The notes: generated by a model from the letters alone, not told the origin. DNA of 64,000 nt from Crocinitomicaceae bacterium (GCA_022447585.1 JAKVAR010000029.1:1-64000); one strand, 5' to 3'; numbered from the stretch's first letter, positions 7,739-17,710 are shown. Numbers and translations: made by a program.

Positions 7739-8236
7739 ATGAAAAAATATCTGGTATATATCCCTCTAATAGCGTTGCTTATTTACTTGAGCTTCTTTGT
7801 CTTTATAAAACTATCCGCAACTAGTAAAGGCGAGCTTGCTCCTGATTTTGAAGCCGAATTAATTGATGGGTCTAGCTTTAAGCTTTCTAGCCTTAGAGGT
7901 AAATATGTTTTACTTGACTTCTGGGGTTCTTGGTGTCAACCTTGTCGATCGGCAAATCCACACTTGGTTCAATTACATGAAAAATACTCTAACGAACTGC
8001 GCATTGTCACTATAGCCTTAGAAAAAGAGAAAAATGCAGGAATTGTTGTCGCTCAAAAAGATGGATTCAAATGGAAACATCAAATCGTTGAGCAATCCAA
8101 TTTGGTTTTACTTTCAGAAATTAGCCGTAAATACGGTGTCGTATCAATCCCTACAAAATACTTAATTGATCCAGAGGGGAACATGCTGGGTGAAATGAGT
8201 TTTAATCAAATTGATAGCTTAATGATGGCTCTTTAA
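7739..8236 (+). CDS. TlpA/ResA-like thioredoxin-fold protein
   Basis: A 165-residue protein with an N-terminal membrane anchor or uncleaved signal (residues 4-25) and an extracytoplasmic thioredoxin domain. The redox motif is W-C66-Q-P-C69 in FWGSWCQPCRSANP, and the cis-proline loop is VVSIPTKYLIDPEGN. This layout fits the TlpA/ResA/AhpC-TSA group, which reduces disulfides in the periplasm, for example during cytochrome c maturation. No cytochrome gene is nearby, so the partner is unknown. It ends 10 bases from the stop of the convergent methyltransferase gene. Confidence 0.88.
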   Translation: MKKYLVYIPLIALLIYLSFFVFIKLSATSKGELAPDFEAELIDGSSFKLSSLRGKYVLLDFWGSWCQPCRSANPHLVQLHEKYSNELRIVTIALEKEKNAGIVVAQKDGFKWKHQIVEQSNLVLLSEISRKYGVVSIPTKYLIDPEGNMLGEMSFNQIDSLMMAL

Positions 8237-8246
8237 CAGTTGATCA

Positions 8247-9158
8247 TTAAATTACTACCTTCTTAGCTATCACTGAATGCTCAAGATTAAAGATGTGCTC
8301 TTCAGCGAGCGCTCTTCCTACCGGAGAAAAATATAATTGATTTAAATCTTCCAATGTTTTATTTGTTGTAATTGAAAAACCGCAGTTAACTAGCATATTG
8401 CTAACCTCTTGTGCTGAGTAAAATGATATCCAAGGCTCGCCAACCTTAGCCGACATATTTTTTATTCTATTTGCTATCTTCTCAGTATTTAGGTATCCAG
8501 CCCCAAAACAAGCAGTTGGATTTTCATTGAATAATACATCCACATAGGACAGATACAGTGTAATATTTGCATTTTGAGTTAGTGTTGACAACTCTCCTAA
8601 AGTGGAAATAACAGCTTCTTTTGAAATATATTGAGTCACTCCTTCTAGCGTAAAAACAGTTGTTTTATTTTTATCAAAACCAGCCTTTAAAAGCTGTTCA
8701 CTTAAAGACTGCTGATTAAAATCAACGCTAACATATGTTATGTTTTCAGAATTGGGAGAATTCATTGGTAATTTTGATCGTTTGCGATCTTGAACTTCAA
8801 CTTGATCAACTTCAAAAATTTTTAATTTAGGAGAAAGTTTAAGTCGGTGTCCTCTTAAATCATACCCTGCACCTAGAATAACATATTGTTCTATCCCCTC
8901 ATCACTACTTTGCTCAATAAAATCGTCAATAAATCGCGTTCGAGCAATCAAATGCTCATGAAAACCTGGCGCTAACTTTTTCGACAACCAAACATTAAGC
9001 TTATGCCCCATTAGTTTCATAATTGCGGATCCAAGAACAAAATTCTTCGCTAATGGATCAAATATCACACGTTTATCTGGCTTTGCTAAAGACTCTATCA
9101 AACGTTGTTTTGCCACTCCCTGTGCAGTGCCATCTTTTCTGAAAATTGTATCGCTCAT
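8247..9158 (-). CDS. SAM-dependent methyltransferase of the leucine carboxyl methyltransferase (LCMT) family
   Basis: A 303-residue protein with the signature of the LCMT/PPM-like bacterial group (TIGR00027 type): an N-terminal ARTRFIDDFIEQ helix, the SAM loop YVILGAGYDLRGHRL, the acidic strand IFEVDQVEVQDRKR and the motif TLEGVTQYISKEAV. The family methylates unknown small molecules or carboxyl groups, and several members sit near secondary-metabolite genes. Here it is the last gene of a long minus-strand run, 15 bases after uvrA, with no sign of a biosynthetic cluster. The substrate is unknown. Confidence 0.88.
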   Translation of the reverse strand: MSDTIFRKDGTAQGVAKQRLIESLAKPDKRVIFDPLAKNFVLGSAIMKLMGHKLNVWLSKKLAPGFHEHLIARTRFIDDFIEQSSDEGIEQYVILGAGYDLRGHRLKLSPKLKIFEVDQVEVQDRKRSKLPMNSPNSENITYVSVDFNQQSLSEQLLKAGFDKNKTTVFTLEGVTQYISKEAVISTLGELSTLTQNANITLYLSYVDVLFNENPTACFGAGYLNTEKIANRIKNMSAKVGEPWISFYSAQEVSNMLVNCGFSITTNKTLEDLNQLYFSPVGRALAEEHIFNLEHSVIAKKVVI

Positions 9159-9173
9159 CGTATGAACCTTTAA

Positions 9174-11972
9174 TTATAATTCAGCCTCTAAATACTTTGC
9201 TGTGTGAGATTGCTTCTTGTATTTATCAACTATTGCCTCAGGAGTTCCGGAACAAACAATACGCCCACCTCCTTTACCTCCTTCAGGACCAATATCAACA
9301 ATATGATCAGCAACTTTAATGATATCCAAATTATGCTCAATTACAAGAACTGTATTCCCTTCATCAACCAATTTTTGAAGAACAATCATCAACATCTTAA
9401 TATCCTCAAAATGTAACCCCGTAGAAGGCTCATCAAGAATATACATCGTATTTCCTGTACCTCGTTTCGAAAGCTCTGCTGACAACTTAATTCGTTGAGC
9501 TTCTCCACCCGACAATGTTGTAGATGGTTGTCCCAGCTTTATGTATCCAAGCCCCACTGAAGCCAATGTTTTAAGAATCCGATGCATTTTAGGTATGCTT
9601 TCAAAGAAAACCGCTGCATCGCTAATTGTCATTTCAAGTACATCACTAATAGACTTCCCTTTATAACGAACTTCGTTAGTCTCCCGATTATAACGCTTTC
9701 CGTTGCACGACTCACACTCTACCAGAACATCTGGTAAGAAATTCATCTCCACCACTTTCATGCCTGCACCTTTACAGGTTTCGCATCGACCTCCAACTAC
9801 GTTAAACGAAAAGCGCCCGGGCTTATAACCACGAATTTGAGACTCTGGTAAGTTCGCAAACAACGATCTAATTTCGTCAAATAGCTTCGTATATGTTGCT
9901 GGATTAGACCTTGGGGTTCTTCCGATTGGACTTTGATCTATTTCAATGACCTTATCAAGATGTTCAATTCCTTTTATCGATTTATACGGCAACGGTTTTT
10001 TTACACCATTATAAATCTCAGCTAATAATATTGGATATAAAGTTTGATTAATCAAAGACGACTTACCACTTCCAGAAACACCTGAAACGCAAGTCATCGT
10101 GCCCAATGGGATGGTTAAATCAACCGATTTCAAGTTTCGACCTGTGGCACCTTTAAGTACTAATTTCTTACCATTTCCTTTTCTTCGCTTTTCTGGAACC
10201 TCTATATTTCTTGCTCCTGTTAAATATTGATTAGTCAAAGAATCCTTACTATGAAGTTCATCGATCGGAGCAGCATTTACGACATCGCCCCCATTTGCAC
10301 CAGCCCCGGGACCTAAATCTACAACAAAATCTGCTGCTTCAATCATTTCCTTATCATGCTCAACTACAATTACTGAATTCCCTGTATCACGAAGTCGCTT
10401 CAAGGATTTTATCAATCGTGTATTATCTCTTTGATGTAAGCCAATTGATGGCTCATCTAGAATATAAAGTACATTCATTAATTCACTACCAATCTGTGTT
10501 GCCAAACGAATACGCTGCGCTTCTCCACCTGACAAAGTTTTAGCAGAACGATGTAAAGAAAGGTACGTCAATCCCACTTCTACAATAAACCCCAACCTAG
10601 CACGAATTTCTTTTAAAATCTCAACGGCTATAGTTGCGTTTACCCCGTCCAAATGTTTCTCTACATCTTCAAACCAAACAGCCAAATCAGCGATATCCAT
10701 TTGCGCTAACTCACCTATATGTTTTCCTCCTATTTTGAAATAATGCGCTTCTTTCTTTATTCGCGTCCCGTTGCAAGTGGAACAAACCTTCTTATTCATG
10801 AAACTTTGTGCCCAGCGTTGTATTGGAGCTGAGCTCTCTTCTGAGTGGCGTGAAATGAAATTAATAACTCCTTCAAAAATGACATCATTATTCTTTCTTG
10901 ATCTTTCTACCCCTTCGTTCCCGTTCAAAACAACGTTCATGACTTCTTCATTAATATCTTTAAGAGGAGTAGTTATTGACAAACCTTGTTGACTCAGATA
11001 CGAATCTAATTTTTCAAAAATCCAGGTTCTTTTATACTTACCTAATGGTGCCAGTCCACCTTTCTTAATGGAAAGTGATGGGTCCGGAATAATTTTGTCG
11101 ATATCAACTTCAGATACCTCACCCAAACCACTACATTTTTTACATGCACCATATGGAGAATTAAAAGAAAACAAACTAGGTTCTGGCTCAGGATAACTAA
11201 TACCGGATGTTGGACACATCAAAGAACGACTAAAATGGCGGACTTTTTCTGTTTCGAAGTCCATTATCATCAATGATTTCCCACCGTGCTTCATTGCTGT
11301 AATTACATCATCATAAATTCGCTGTCGATCTTTTTTTTCCACTTGAAGGCGATCTATTACAATATCCACATCGTGAATCTTATAACGGTCTAACTTCATC
11401 CCTTTAGTAATCTCTTTAACCTCTCCGTCCACGCGAACTTTAGTAAATCCAAGTTTCACGATTTGTTCAAAAAGCTCCCTATAATGTCCTTTACGCCCTT
11501 TAATTTTTGGCGCTAATACAATAACCTTCTTGCCTGCATAATTCTCAATAATCAAATCTACAATCTGATCATCAGAATACTTAACCATTGCCTCACCAGT
11601 ATTATACGAATAGGCCGTTCCAACGCGTGCAAACAACAATCGCATGAAGTCATAAATCTCCGTTATTGTTCCAACGGTAGAACGTGGAGATCTAGATACT
11701 GTCTTTTGTTCAATAGAAATTACTGGACTTAGCCCATCTATCTTATCTACATCAGGACGTTCTAATCCACCCAAGAATTGTCTTGCATAAGCAGAGAAAG
11801 TTTCGATATATCTCCTTTGACCTTCAGCAAAAATTGTATCAAAAGCTAAAGAAGATTTTCCCGATCCACTTAACCCTGTAAATACAACAAGTTCATTTCT
11901 CGGAATTTTTAGGTCAACATTCTTCAAGTTATGGACTCTAGCACCATAAACTTCAATATAACTTTTCTTCAT
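9174..11972 (-). CDS. uvrA: Excinuclease ABC subunit A
   Basis: A 932-residue UvrA, the damage-recognition ATPase of nucleotide excision repair, with two ABC ATPase halves. The first Walker A is GLSGSGKSSLAFD (about residues 33-45) and the second GVSGSGKSSLINQ (about residue 628). Signature motifs LSGGEAQRIRLA and LSGGEAQRIKLS and two zinc fingers (C-x-x-C pairs in CPTSGIS/CKKCSG and CETCKGAG/CESCNGKR) are visible. The ATG overlaps the stop of the lytic transglycosylase gene (TAATG), so uvrA is translated as part of the surface-polysaccharide operon. Confidence 0.98.
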   Translation of the reverse strand: MKKSYIEVYGARVHNLKNVDLKIPRNELVVFTGLSGSGKSSLAFDTIFAEGQRRYIETFSAYARQFLGGLERPDVDKIDGLSPVISIEQKTVSRSPRSTVGTITEIYDFMRLLFARVGTAYSYNTGEAMVKYSDDQIVDLIIENYAGKKVIVLAPKIKGRKGHYRELFEQIVKLGFTKVRVDGEVKEITKGMKLDRYKIHDVDIVIDRLQVEKKDRQRIYDDVITAMKHGGKSLMIMDFETEKVRHFSRSLMCPTSGISYPEPEPSLFSFNSPYGACKKCSGLGEVSEVDIDKIIPDPSLSIKKGGLAPLGKYKRTWIFEKLDSYLSQQGLSITTPLKDINEEVMNVVLNGNEGVERSRKNNDVIFEGVINFISRHSEESSAPIQRWAQSFMNKKVCSTCNGTRIKKEAHYFKIGGKHIGELAQMDIADLAVWFEDVEKHLDGVNATIAVEILKEIRARLGFIVEVGLTYLSLHRSAKTLSGGEAQRIRLATQIGSELMNVLYILDEPSIGLHQRDNTRLIKSLKRLRDTGNSVIVVEHDKEMIEAADFVVDLGPGAGANGGDVVNAAPIDELHSKDSLTNQYLTGARNIEVPEKRRKGNGKKLVLKGATGRNLKSVDLTIPLGTMTCVSGVSGSGKSSLINQTLYPILLAEIYNGVKKPLPYKSIKGIEHLDKVIEIDQSPIGRTPRSNPATYTKLFDEIRSLFANLPESQIRGYKPGRFSFNVVGGRCETCKGAGMKVVEMNFLPDVLVECESCNGKRYNRETNEVRYKGKSISDVLEMTISDAAVFFESIPKMHRILKTLASVGLGYIKLGQPSTTLSGGEAQRIKLSAELSKRGTGNTMYILDEPSTGLHFEDIKMLMIVLQKLVDEGNTVLVIEHNLDIIKVADHIVDIGPEGGKGGGRIVCSGTPEAIVDKYKKQSHTAKYLEAEL

Positions 11973-12871
11973 TATTGTGGTAATTGAATTGTGAATGAGC
12001 TAGACTTAACGGTTAATTTATTTCCTCGAATCCAAGGATTCAGAACCTTCAACATATGGTAGTTCGAGCCTTTTTCCTTGGCCCAATGTTTCAGGTTTGA
12101 TTGCGACTCTATCAATTCAACACTTCTTGTTGGAATTGGCTCGTACAATTCAAGTTCTGATATATTGAAACCATAAGCTTCCGGGTTCTCAAAAATCAAT
12201 TTAAGCGCAAGGATTCTGAACACATATCGACTTGTTTCAGAATTTAAATGCAAGTCAAAATAACTATCCACCTCTTGAGACCGAAGATCTTTAGTAATTC
12301 CACCAACTCCCCGGTTATAAGCAGCGGCAGTTAGAACCCAATCATTCAAGCTTGAATTAGCCTTTTTTAGATATGCGCAAGCAGCTGTAGTTGATTTTTC
12401 AACATTTAAACGCTCATCAATTTCATCATTAACTAACAATCCGTATTCTTTGGCTGTTGCAGGCATAAATTGCCAAAAACCTTGTGCTCCAGATGGACTG
12501 ATTGCTTGCGTTAATCCACTTTCAATAAGACATAAATATTTAAAATCTTCAGGAACACCTTTATCCTTTAATTCAGCTTCAATTCGATTAAAATAACGAT
12601 TAGCTCTTTTGAATGATTGAATCGTTGAGCTGTGGTAGTACGTATTTACTATGATTTCTTTATCTAATCGTTCTCGAATATCGAAATTATCCAATGAGAT
12701 AGTTTTACCACAAAACAAAACTGACTCCGGAAGTTTAGGGTAAATTTGAGATTTAACTGATGTAGTATCGGCTTCTTCTTTAACTTCTTCTTTTTTAGAA
12801 TTCGCGCATGATAACATCAGCAACATCGAAATGATGAAACAAGAAAAGGATATTATCCGCGTAAAAGTCAT
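11972..12871 (-). CDS. Lytic transglycosylase (SLT/MltD-like) lipoprotein
   Basis: A 299-residue exported protein. The N-terminus ends in a lipobox-like LMLSC (C22), so it is probably a lipoprotein. The catalytic domain (about residues 100-220) carries the soluble lytic transglycosylase signature: LIESGLTQAISPSGAQGFWQ with the catalytic glutamate, then FMPATAKEYGL and the AAAYNRGVGG motif. It should cleave peptidoglycan glycan strands in the periplasm. There is no clear LysM repeat; the C-terminal 60 residues hold one LysM-like sequence at best. It is located between a WecA/MraY-like gene and uvrA within the polysaccharide operon. Confidence 0.9.
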   Translation of the reverse strand: MTFTRIISFSCFIISMLLMLSCANSKKEEVKEEADTTSVKSQIYPKLPESVLFCGKTISLDNFDIRERLDKEIIVNTYYHSSTIQSFKRANRYFNRIEAELKDKGVPEDFKYLCLIESGLTQAISPSGAQGFWQFMPATAKEYGLLVNDEIDERLNVEKSTTAACAYLKKANSSLNDWVLTAAAYNRGVGGITKDLRSQEVDSYFDLHLNSETSRYVFRILALKLIFENPEAYGFNISELELYEPIPTRSVELIESQSNLKHWAKEKGSNYHMLKVLNPWIRGNKLTVKSSSFTIQLPQ

Positions 12872-12897
12872 AACACGAATTTAAGAAATTAGCCTCA

Positions 12898-13983
12898 TTA
12901 TTTCTTTATCGTGGCCTGATACTTTATTGTATTTCTATATAAAAGAACAAATACAAAAATTGTATAAAAAACAAAGAATGCCACGGGATAATAAGTATTC
13001 AATGCAATAAGGTTAACCATTGCTATAGCCAGAATTGTGGACAGGCCACCTATCAAAACAAACACTAACCAGACCCTACGATCGGTTAAACCAGAATACA
13101 CAAGATGATGTGTCGTATGATCTTTTCCTCCAACCATAGGAGACTGACCTCTTTTAAGTCGATTAATTACAACAGTAAGTGTATCTACGGCAGCTGGCGT
13201 AAAAGTTACAACTGTGACACACAATCCAACCCAAGACGGATGAACATTATGAGGAATTGCAGAGCCAATATTCCATAAAAACTCCATTCCAAAAAATGCT
13301 ACGAACAAACCAATAAATTGGGAACCAGCATCTCCCATAAAAAGTTTAGACGGATGAATATTCATAGTTAAAAAACCAACAACTGCCCCAAGTACAGAAA
13401 CCATCATTAAAATCCAAATGTTATTATTAAACGGAAATATTATCCAGCATGAAAGAATACACGTTAACAAAATAAAGAAAACAGTAGTTCCTGTTATCCC
13501 ATCCATATTGTCCAACATATTTAAAGAATTCATTACAATAACAACCCAGAGAACAGTTATAATATTATCCAACATCGAAATATGGAATAGTTCAATTGTT
13601 GATTCAGTAAGAACGAAGATTGCCCCACATGTAATTTGAACAAACAATTTACCTAAAGGCTTAGTATTATATGCATCGTCTGCTAAACCCATTAAAAAAG
13701 CTAAAGTACCTGCAGCAAATAAGCCTACAAACTGTTTGTTTTGAAATATCGTTGGTGCATCACTAAAAACGATAGAATAAGCGATTGCAGCAAAAACAAA
13801 AACAACAAAAAAGCTTACACCTCCTAAAGATGGTTTTGATTCATTACTCCATCGAATTACAACGTCATTCTTATTTCGAATTCCTAAAGATTTTGAGAAA
13901 TTCAACAACAAGATGTTACACAATATGGCAACTCCTGCTCCACCCAGAGTAAATCCTAATATTTGTACTAATTTTATTAACAC
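12898..13983 (-). CDS. Undecaprenyl-phosphate N-acetylhexosamine-1-phosphate transferase (WecA/MraY family)
   Basis: A 361-residue polytopic membrane protein of the glycosyltransferase 4 (MraY/WecA/WbpL) superfamily, which starts polysaccharide chains by linking a sugar phosphate to undecaprenyl phosphate. Motifs seen: GLADDAYNTKPL, the DDxxD-like MNSLNMLDNMDGITG, LFMGDAGSQFIG and the cytosolic DHTTHHLVYSGLTDRR. About ten hydrophobic segments are present. The start is a GTG at 13983, two bases after the rfbC stop. Location beside wza, wzc, rfbC and a glycosyltransferase favours a role in exopolysaccharide or O-antigen initiation rather than in peptidoglycan. Confidence 0.9.
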   Translation of the reverse strand: MLIKLVQILGFTLGGAGVAILCNILLLNFSKSLGIRNKNDVVIRWSNESKPSLGGVSFFVVFVFAAIAYSIVFSDAPTIFQNKQFVGLFAAGTLAFLMGLADDAYNTKPLGKLFVQITCGAIFVLTESTIELFHISMLDNIITVLWVVIVMNSLNMLDNMDGITGTTVFFILLTCILSCWIIFPFNNNIWILMMVSVLGAVVGFLTMNIHPSKLFMGDAGSQFIGLFVAFFGMEFLWNIGSAIPHNVHPSWVGLCVTVVTFTPAAVDTLTVVINRLKRGQSPMVGGKDHTTHHLVYSGLTDRRVWLVFVLIGGLSTILAIAMVNLIALNTYYPVAFFVFYTIFVFVLLYRNTIKYQATIKK

Positions 13984-13985
13984 TT

Positions 13986-14537
13986 TTAATAAACAAATTG
14001 AGATTTAAAATCACAAAACACAGAACCTTTCTCATCTTTTTCCGACATCAAAGAAGTATTAACACCCCAATCGATGTTTAGATCTTTATCGTTCCAAAGT
14101 ATAGCCCCCTCTGAATGAGGAGCATAATAATCCGTGCATTTATAGGAGAAAATAGTATCTTCTTTTAACGCCACAAAACCATGTGCAAACCCTGGTGGAA
14201 TCCAAAGTTGCTTCTTATTTTCTGGTGTTAATTCAATGGCTAAGTGTTTTCCATAAGTTGGAGAGCCCTGCCTAATATCAACAGCAACATCCAATACAGC
14301 ACCAGCAATGACGCGAACTAATTTCCCCTGGGCGAAAGGTGGATTCTGAAAATGCAAACCTCTTATAACTCCCGCTTTAGATGATGATTGATTATCCTGA
14401 ACAAAAGTATACTTCCCCGCTGTTTTCTCATCAAATATTTTCTGATTAAAACTCTCAAAAAACTCACCTCTATAATCTTCAAAAACTTTTGGTTCAATGA
14501 TTAAAAGTCCTTCTATTTCTGTATTAGTTATTGTCAT
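13986..14537 (-). CDS. rfbC: dTDP-4-dehydrorhamnose 3,5-epimerase
   Basis: A 183-residue RmlC/RfbC cupin enzyme that epimerises dTDP-4-keto-6-deoxyglucose on the way to dTDP-rhamnose. The catalytic histidine lies in GVIRGLHFQNPP and the tyrosine in FSYKCTDYYAP; IPPGFAHGFVAL is also diagnostic. Its start overlaps the 3' end of the wzc gene by 14 bases. No rmlA, rmlB or rmlD is in the window, so the rest of the pathway must lie elsewhere. The presence of this gene suggests that the polysaccharide made by the operon contains rhamnose or a related deoxysugar. Confidence 0.95.
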   Translation of the reverse strand: MTITNTEIEGLLIIEPKVFEDYRGEFFESFNQKIFDEKTAGKYTFVQDNQSSSKAGVIRGLHFQNPPFAQGKLVRVIAGAVLDVAVDIRQGSPTYGKHLAIELTPENKKQLWIPPGFAHGFVALKEDTIFSYKCTDYYAPHSEGAILWNDKDLNIDWGVNTSLMSEKDEKGSVFCDFKSQFVY

Positions 14538-16938
14538 TTTTCTTTCTAAAAATTCTTCTGTACCATCTCATCTGTCTATCTGCCGCTTTGAATTTTTCGG
14601 TATCATCATCCAAATAGCCATTCCCGTATCCATAACCATATCCGTAGCCATATCCATAGCCCGTCGATTTAATTGCCTGAACACCGTTCAAAATTACATT
14701 TAAACTCTTTAATTGTTGCATTTCAAACAACTCTTTTACTCTATTTGCGAAATGTCTTTTAGAATAATGCGATTTAAAGACATAAATTGGGATATCAGCA
14801 TCAGTTAAATTCTTAACTCCATCAGAAACGAGTCCCACCGGAGGGTTATCAATGATAACAACATCGTAACGTTCTTTCAACTCTTCAACAATATCAGTAA
14901 ATCTCGAACTTAATAGTAGCTCAGAAGGATTAGGAGGAATAACACCCGCAGTAATAAAGTCGAAACCTTGAATGGGAGAACTCTGAATACTTTCATCAAT
15001 TGTGCATTGCCCTACAATCAATGAACTCATTCCAAAATTATTATCTGCATCAAAACCGAGGTGAACTTTAGGCTTACGTAAATCCAAATCCAACAGAATA
15101 GTTCTCTTACCTGACATTGCAATAATACCCCCAAGATTCAATGCTACAAAAGTTTTTCCCTCTCCTGATATAGATGACGAAATTGCAATTGTTTTATAAT
15201 CGGGATTAATATAACTGAGATTTGTTCTAATTTTCCTCATTGCCTCAGCCATAATTGACTTAGGAGCCTCAGCAACAATCAACTGGGAGTACTCCATGTT
15301 ATATTTAAACAATGGAACTCCACCTAAAATAGAGGCCTTTTGTGGCAAAACATTTTCTAGATCTTCAATTAAATTAATTTCATTAAACATCAAGTATTTT
15401 AGAAACATAACTCCTAAACCGATGATTACTCCGAACATGATAAAACTTCCGTAAATGAAATTTTTATTCGGTGCAACTGGAACATTAGACACCTTAGGCA
15501 TACTAAGAATAATGTTAGATGAAGCATAACCAGCATCAGAAATCGCATAGAGCACTTTCTTTTCCGTTAATAAGCTAAAGTACTTTTCGTTTAGATCTTG
15601 GATATTCTTCAATCTTGTGAATTCCATTCTTTTCTCAGGAAGTTCAAAGAATTCACCTTGATATGAACCTATTTTCTTTCTTAGAACTGAAGCATTGGAA
15701 CTCAAACGAGCTTGAATCGTCTCTATACTTCTTTGAATCAAAGAGATCTTAGATTGGACTTTCTTCTCCAATGAACGCACCTCAGAATTCTCTTCAGTCA
15801 CTTTATACAAAAGATCTTCTTTTCGTTCTAATAATAAATGAAGATTTTCGATGTGCTGAACCAATGCAATTTCGTAACTTTTACCTAACATTTCAGGCAG
15901 TAGTCGATAAATATCTAAGCGGTCAACATTTGAAGAGAGTTTTTTTTGAATATTCAATAATGAATTTAGCTCATCTTCAATTGTGAACAATTGATCTTGA
16001 AGCTTTGCGATATTTTCTGTAATTGTTTCTCCAACAGTTTCGGGATTTGGCAAATTTTGCTTTCTCTGAAAGAGCATTAAGCTATCTTTTGAAGACTTCA
16101 ATTCATTCGACAAAGAATCTAATTGTTCATCAATAAAGTTCAATATATTCTCAGAACCTTTTCTTTTATTCTCTTCGTCAAAATCAATGAATGAATTAGA
16201 CACTGCCAGGGTTACATCATGACACAATTGTGCATTATGACCGCGAAATGATATACCTATTGTCTTTGCATTAAAATCAATAGGTGTAATCGTAAGTCCT
16301 GAAATCATTCTCTCCCCAACACTCTTAACACTATTAAAAACAAAATAAAGTTCATTCTGATTTACAGATGAAATAAAACTCTCCTTATTCGATACTTTAA
16401 GAATAACATCAAAATCTTCATTCTTCAAGTGTTCGTTAAATTTACCGGAAATCGTTTTTTCCTTTCCTGCTTTTGAATACTTCAAGGTAATTTTATCTTG
16501 ATCATACAAAACAGATACCTCCTTATTAATCAATGAAGAGTCGCTCAGCTCATAGGGTAATATGTGAAAGCTACTGGAAAGGTACTTTTCTTCCGTCAGT
16601 ATTTTCCCGCGAGAATATAAACTTACATTCATATTCAAACGGTCACATGCCCTTTCAAACAAAAGCTCCGATCGTAAAAGTTCAACAACGCTTGATATTT
16701 GATTATCACGAGAATTGAAGTTTTCAATATTCAAGACTTCCTTGGCGTTATCCTTATCTGACAATTGAATTGTCATTGAAGATTCGAATACCGGTTTTGT
16801 ATATCTCAAATAGAAAAATGCGAATAAACTAAACACAATTACAAAAGAAACTGGCCACCACCAATACCTTTTCAAGATCGTTCTCAAAATGAGAGGATCA
16901 TACGTTTTGTTTATAATAAGTGACTGTTTTTGACTCAA
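14524..16938 (-). CDS. Wzc-like polysaccharide chain-length regulator and tyrosine autokinase
   Basis: An 804-residue inner-membrane protein. Order of parts: a Wzz domain with a first membrane helix near residue 34, a long periplasmic coiled-coil region (about 250-450), a second helix near 500, then a cytoplasmic BY-kinase domain with Walker A SSSISGEGKTFVALNL, Walker A' LLDLDLRKPK and Walker B VVIIDNPPVG. The C-terminal tail holds seven tyrosines in GYGYGYGYGYGYGNGY, the usual substrate of this kinase class. It controls polymerisation and export with the Wza-like partner upstream. The start is a TTG at 16938, one base after the wza stop; no ATG fits better. Confidence 0.94.
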   Translation of the reverse strand: MSQKQSLIINKTYDPLILRTILKRYWWWPVSFVIVFSLFAFFYLRYTKPVFESSMTIQLSDKDNAKEVLNIENFNSRDNQISSVVELLRSELLFERACDRLNMNVSLYSRGKILTEEKYLSSSFHILPYELSDSSLINKEVSVLYDQDKITLKYSKAGKEKTISGKFNEHLKNEDFDVILKVSNKESFISSVNQNELYFVFNSVKSVGERMISGLTITPIDFNAKTIGISFRGHNAQLCHDVTLAVSNSFIDFDEENKRKGSENILNFIDEQLDSLSNELKSSKDSLMLFQRKQNLPNPETVGETITENIAKLQDQLFTIEDELNSLLNIQKKLSSNVDRLDIYRLLPEMLGKSYEIALVQHIENLHLLLERKEDLLYKVTEENSEVRSLEKKVQSKISLIQRSIETIQARLSSNASVLRKKIGSYQGEFFELPEKRMEFTRLKNIQDLNEKYFSLLTEKKVLYAISDAGYASSNIILSMPKVSNVPVAPNKNFIYGSFIMFGVIIGLGVMFLKYLMFNEINLIEDLENVLPQKASILGGVPLFKYNMEYSQLIVAEAPKSIMAEAMRKIRTNLSYINPDYKTIAISSSISGEGKTFVALNLGGIIAMSGKRTILLDLDLRKPKVHLGFDADNNFGMSSLIVGQCTIDESIQSSPIQGFDFITAGVIPPNPSELLLSSRFTDIVEELKERYDVVIIDNPPVGLVSDGVKNLTDADIPIYVFKSHYSKRHFANRVKELFEMQQLKSLNVILNGVQAIKSTGYGYGYGYGYGYGNGYLDDDTEKFKAADRQMRWYRRIFRKKNDNN
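14617..14661 (-). repeat. Hexanucleotide repeat coding Gly-Tyr units in the Wzc tail
   Basis: On the minus strand the run repeats GGNTAY six to seven times and encodes alternating glycine and tyrosine. The unit length of six keeps the reading frame, so gain or loss of units would change only the number of tyrosines. Confidence 0.85.
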
Positions 16939-16939
16939 G

Positions 16940-17710
16940 TTATTTCAATATATTAATTGCAGAGATTATAAAAATGGCACTCGAAATTAACGATACTACC
17001 GGCACTATATCCTCAGCTATTTCTTTTCCTAATTCTGGTGTTGGCTCAACATAAATATAATCATTGGCCTGTACAATCATATCCACATACTTAAGACCTT
17101 CCATTGTAGATAAGTCAATCCCGTATACTTCACGTTGACCATCAACTCTTCTCATTAATTTAATTGTATTCGCCTTACCTCTATCTGTTATTCCTCCCGC
17201 TTGAGCCAAAGCCTCCATCAAGGTCGTGTTAGAATTCGTTAGTGGCACAACTTTAGCGTCTGCACCATTTCCTGGAAAAACAATTACTCGCTGATTTGTA
17301 ACCTCCACTTGAACGAATGGCTCTTTGTATTCTAAACCGTACTTTGCCTTTAACGTATCTTCACATTGTTCAATTGACAACCCTTCAACATGAACAGCAC
17401 CAATAATAGGCAATTCTACAAATCCATTTCTTCTTACAATGTATTCTATGTCTTCGCCTTGAGCTAGGCGTTTTTCAGAAACCCCCGTTTGACGCTCTAG
17501 AATTTCAGTTCCATTATTTGTTGATAAAGTAAATTTGATCTTATCATCCGCTGAAATTTGGTAATCTTCACTTGGCGTTAGCGGAATTGAATCAAATTTA
17601 ACCTCTCCTTTCGCCTCTTTAAACATTAGATTACTATTCACTCCACAACTTTGCAACATTAAAAATGAAGCTGAAAACACGATAAAAAACACTCTATTCA
17701 CTCTATTCAT
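16940..17710 (-). CDS. Polysaccharide export lipoprotein (Wza/OMA family)
   Basis: A 256-residue polysaccharide biosynthesis/export protein. The signal peptide ends in a lipobox (LMLQSC, C22). A Poly_export domain follows (about residues 45-125: SEDYQISADDKIKFT, IEYIVRRNGFVELPIIGAVHVEGLS), then one SLBB-like domain (VIVFPGNGADAKVVPL, LMEALAQAGGITDRGKANTIKLMRR) and a hydrophobic C-terminal segment (about 233-253). Family members form the outer-membrane channel for capsule or exopolysaccharide. This one is shorter than E. coli Wza. Its ATG overlaps the glycosyltransferase stop by eight bases, and the Wzc gene follows directly. Confidence 0.93.
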   Translation of the reverse strand: MNRVNRVFFIVFSASFLMLQSCGVNSNLMFKEAKGEVKFDSIPLTPSEDYQISADDKIKFTLSTNNGTEILERQTGVSEKRLAQGEDIEYIVRRNGFVELPIIGAVHVEGLSIEQCEDTLKAKYGLEYKEPFVQVEVTNQRVIVFPGNGADAKVVPLTNSNTTLMEALAQAGGITDRGKANTIKLMRRVDGQREVYGIDLSTMEGLKYVDMIVQANDYIYVEPTPELGKEIAEDIVPVVSLISSAIFIISAINILK

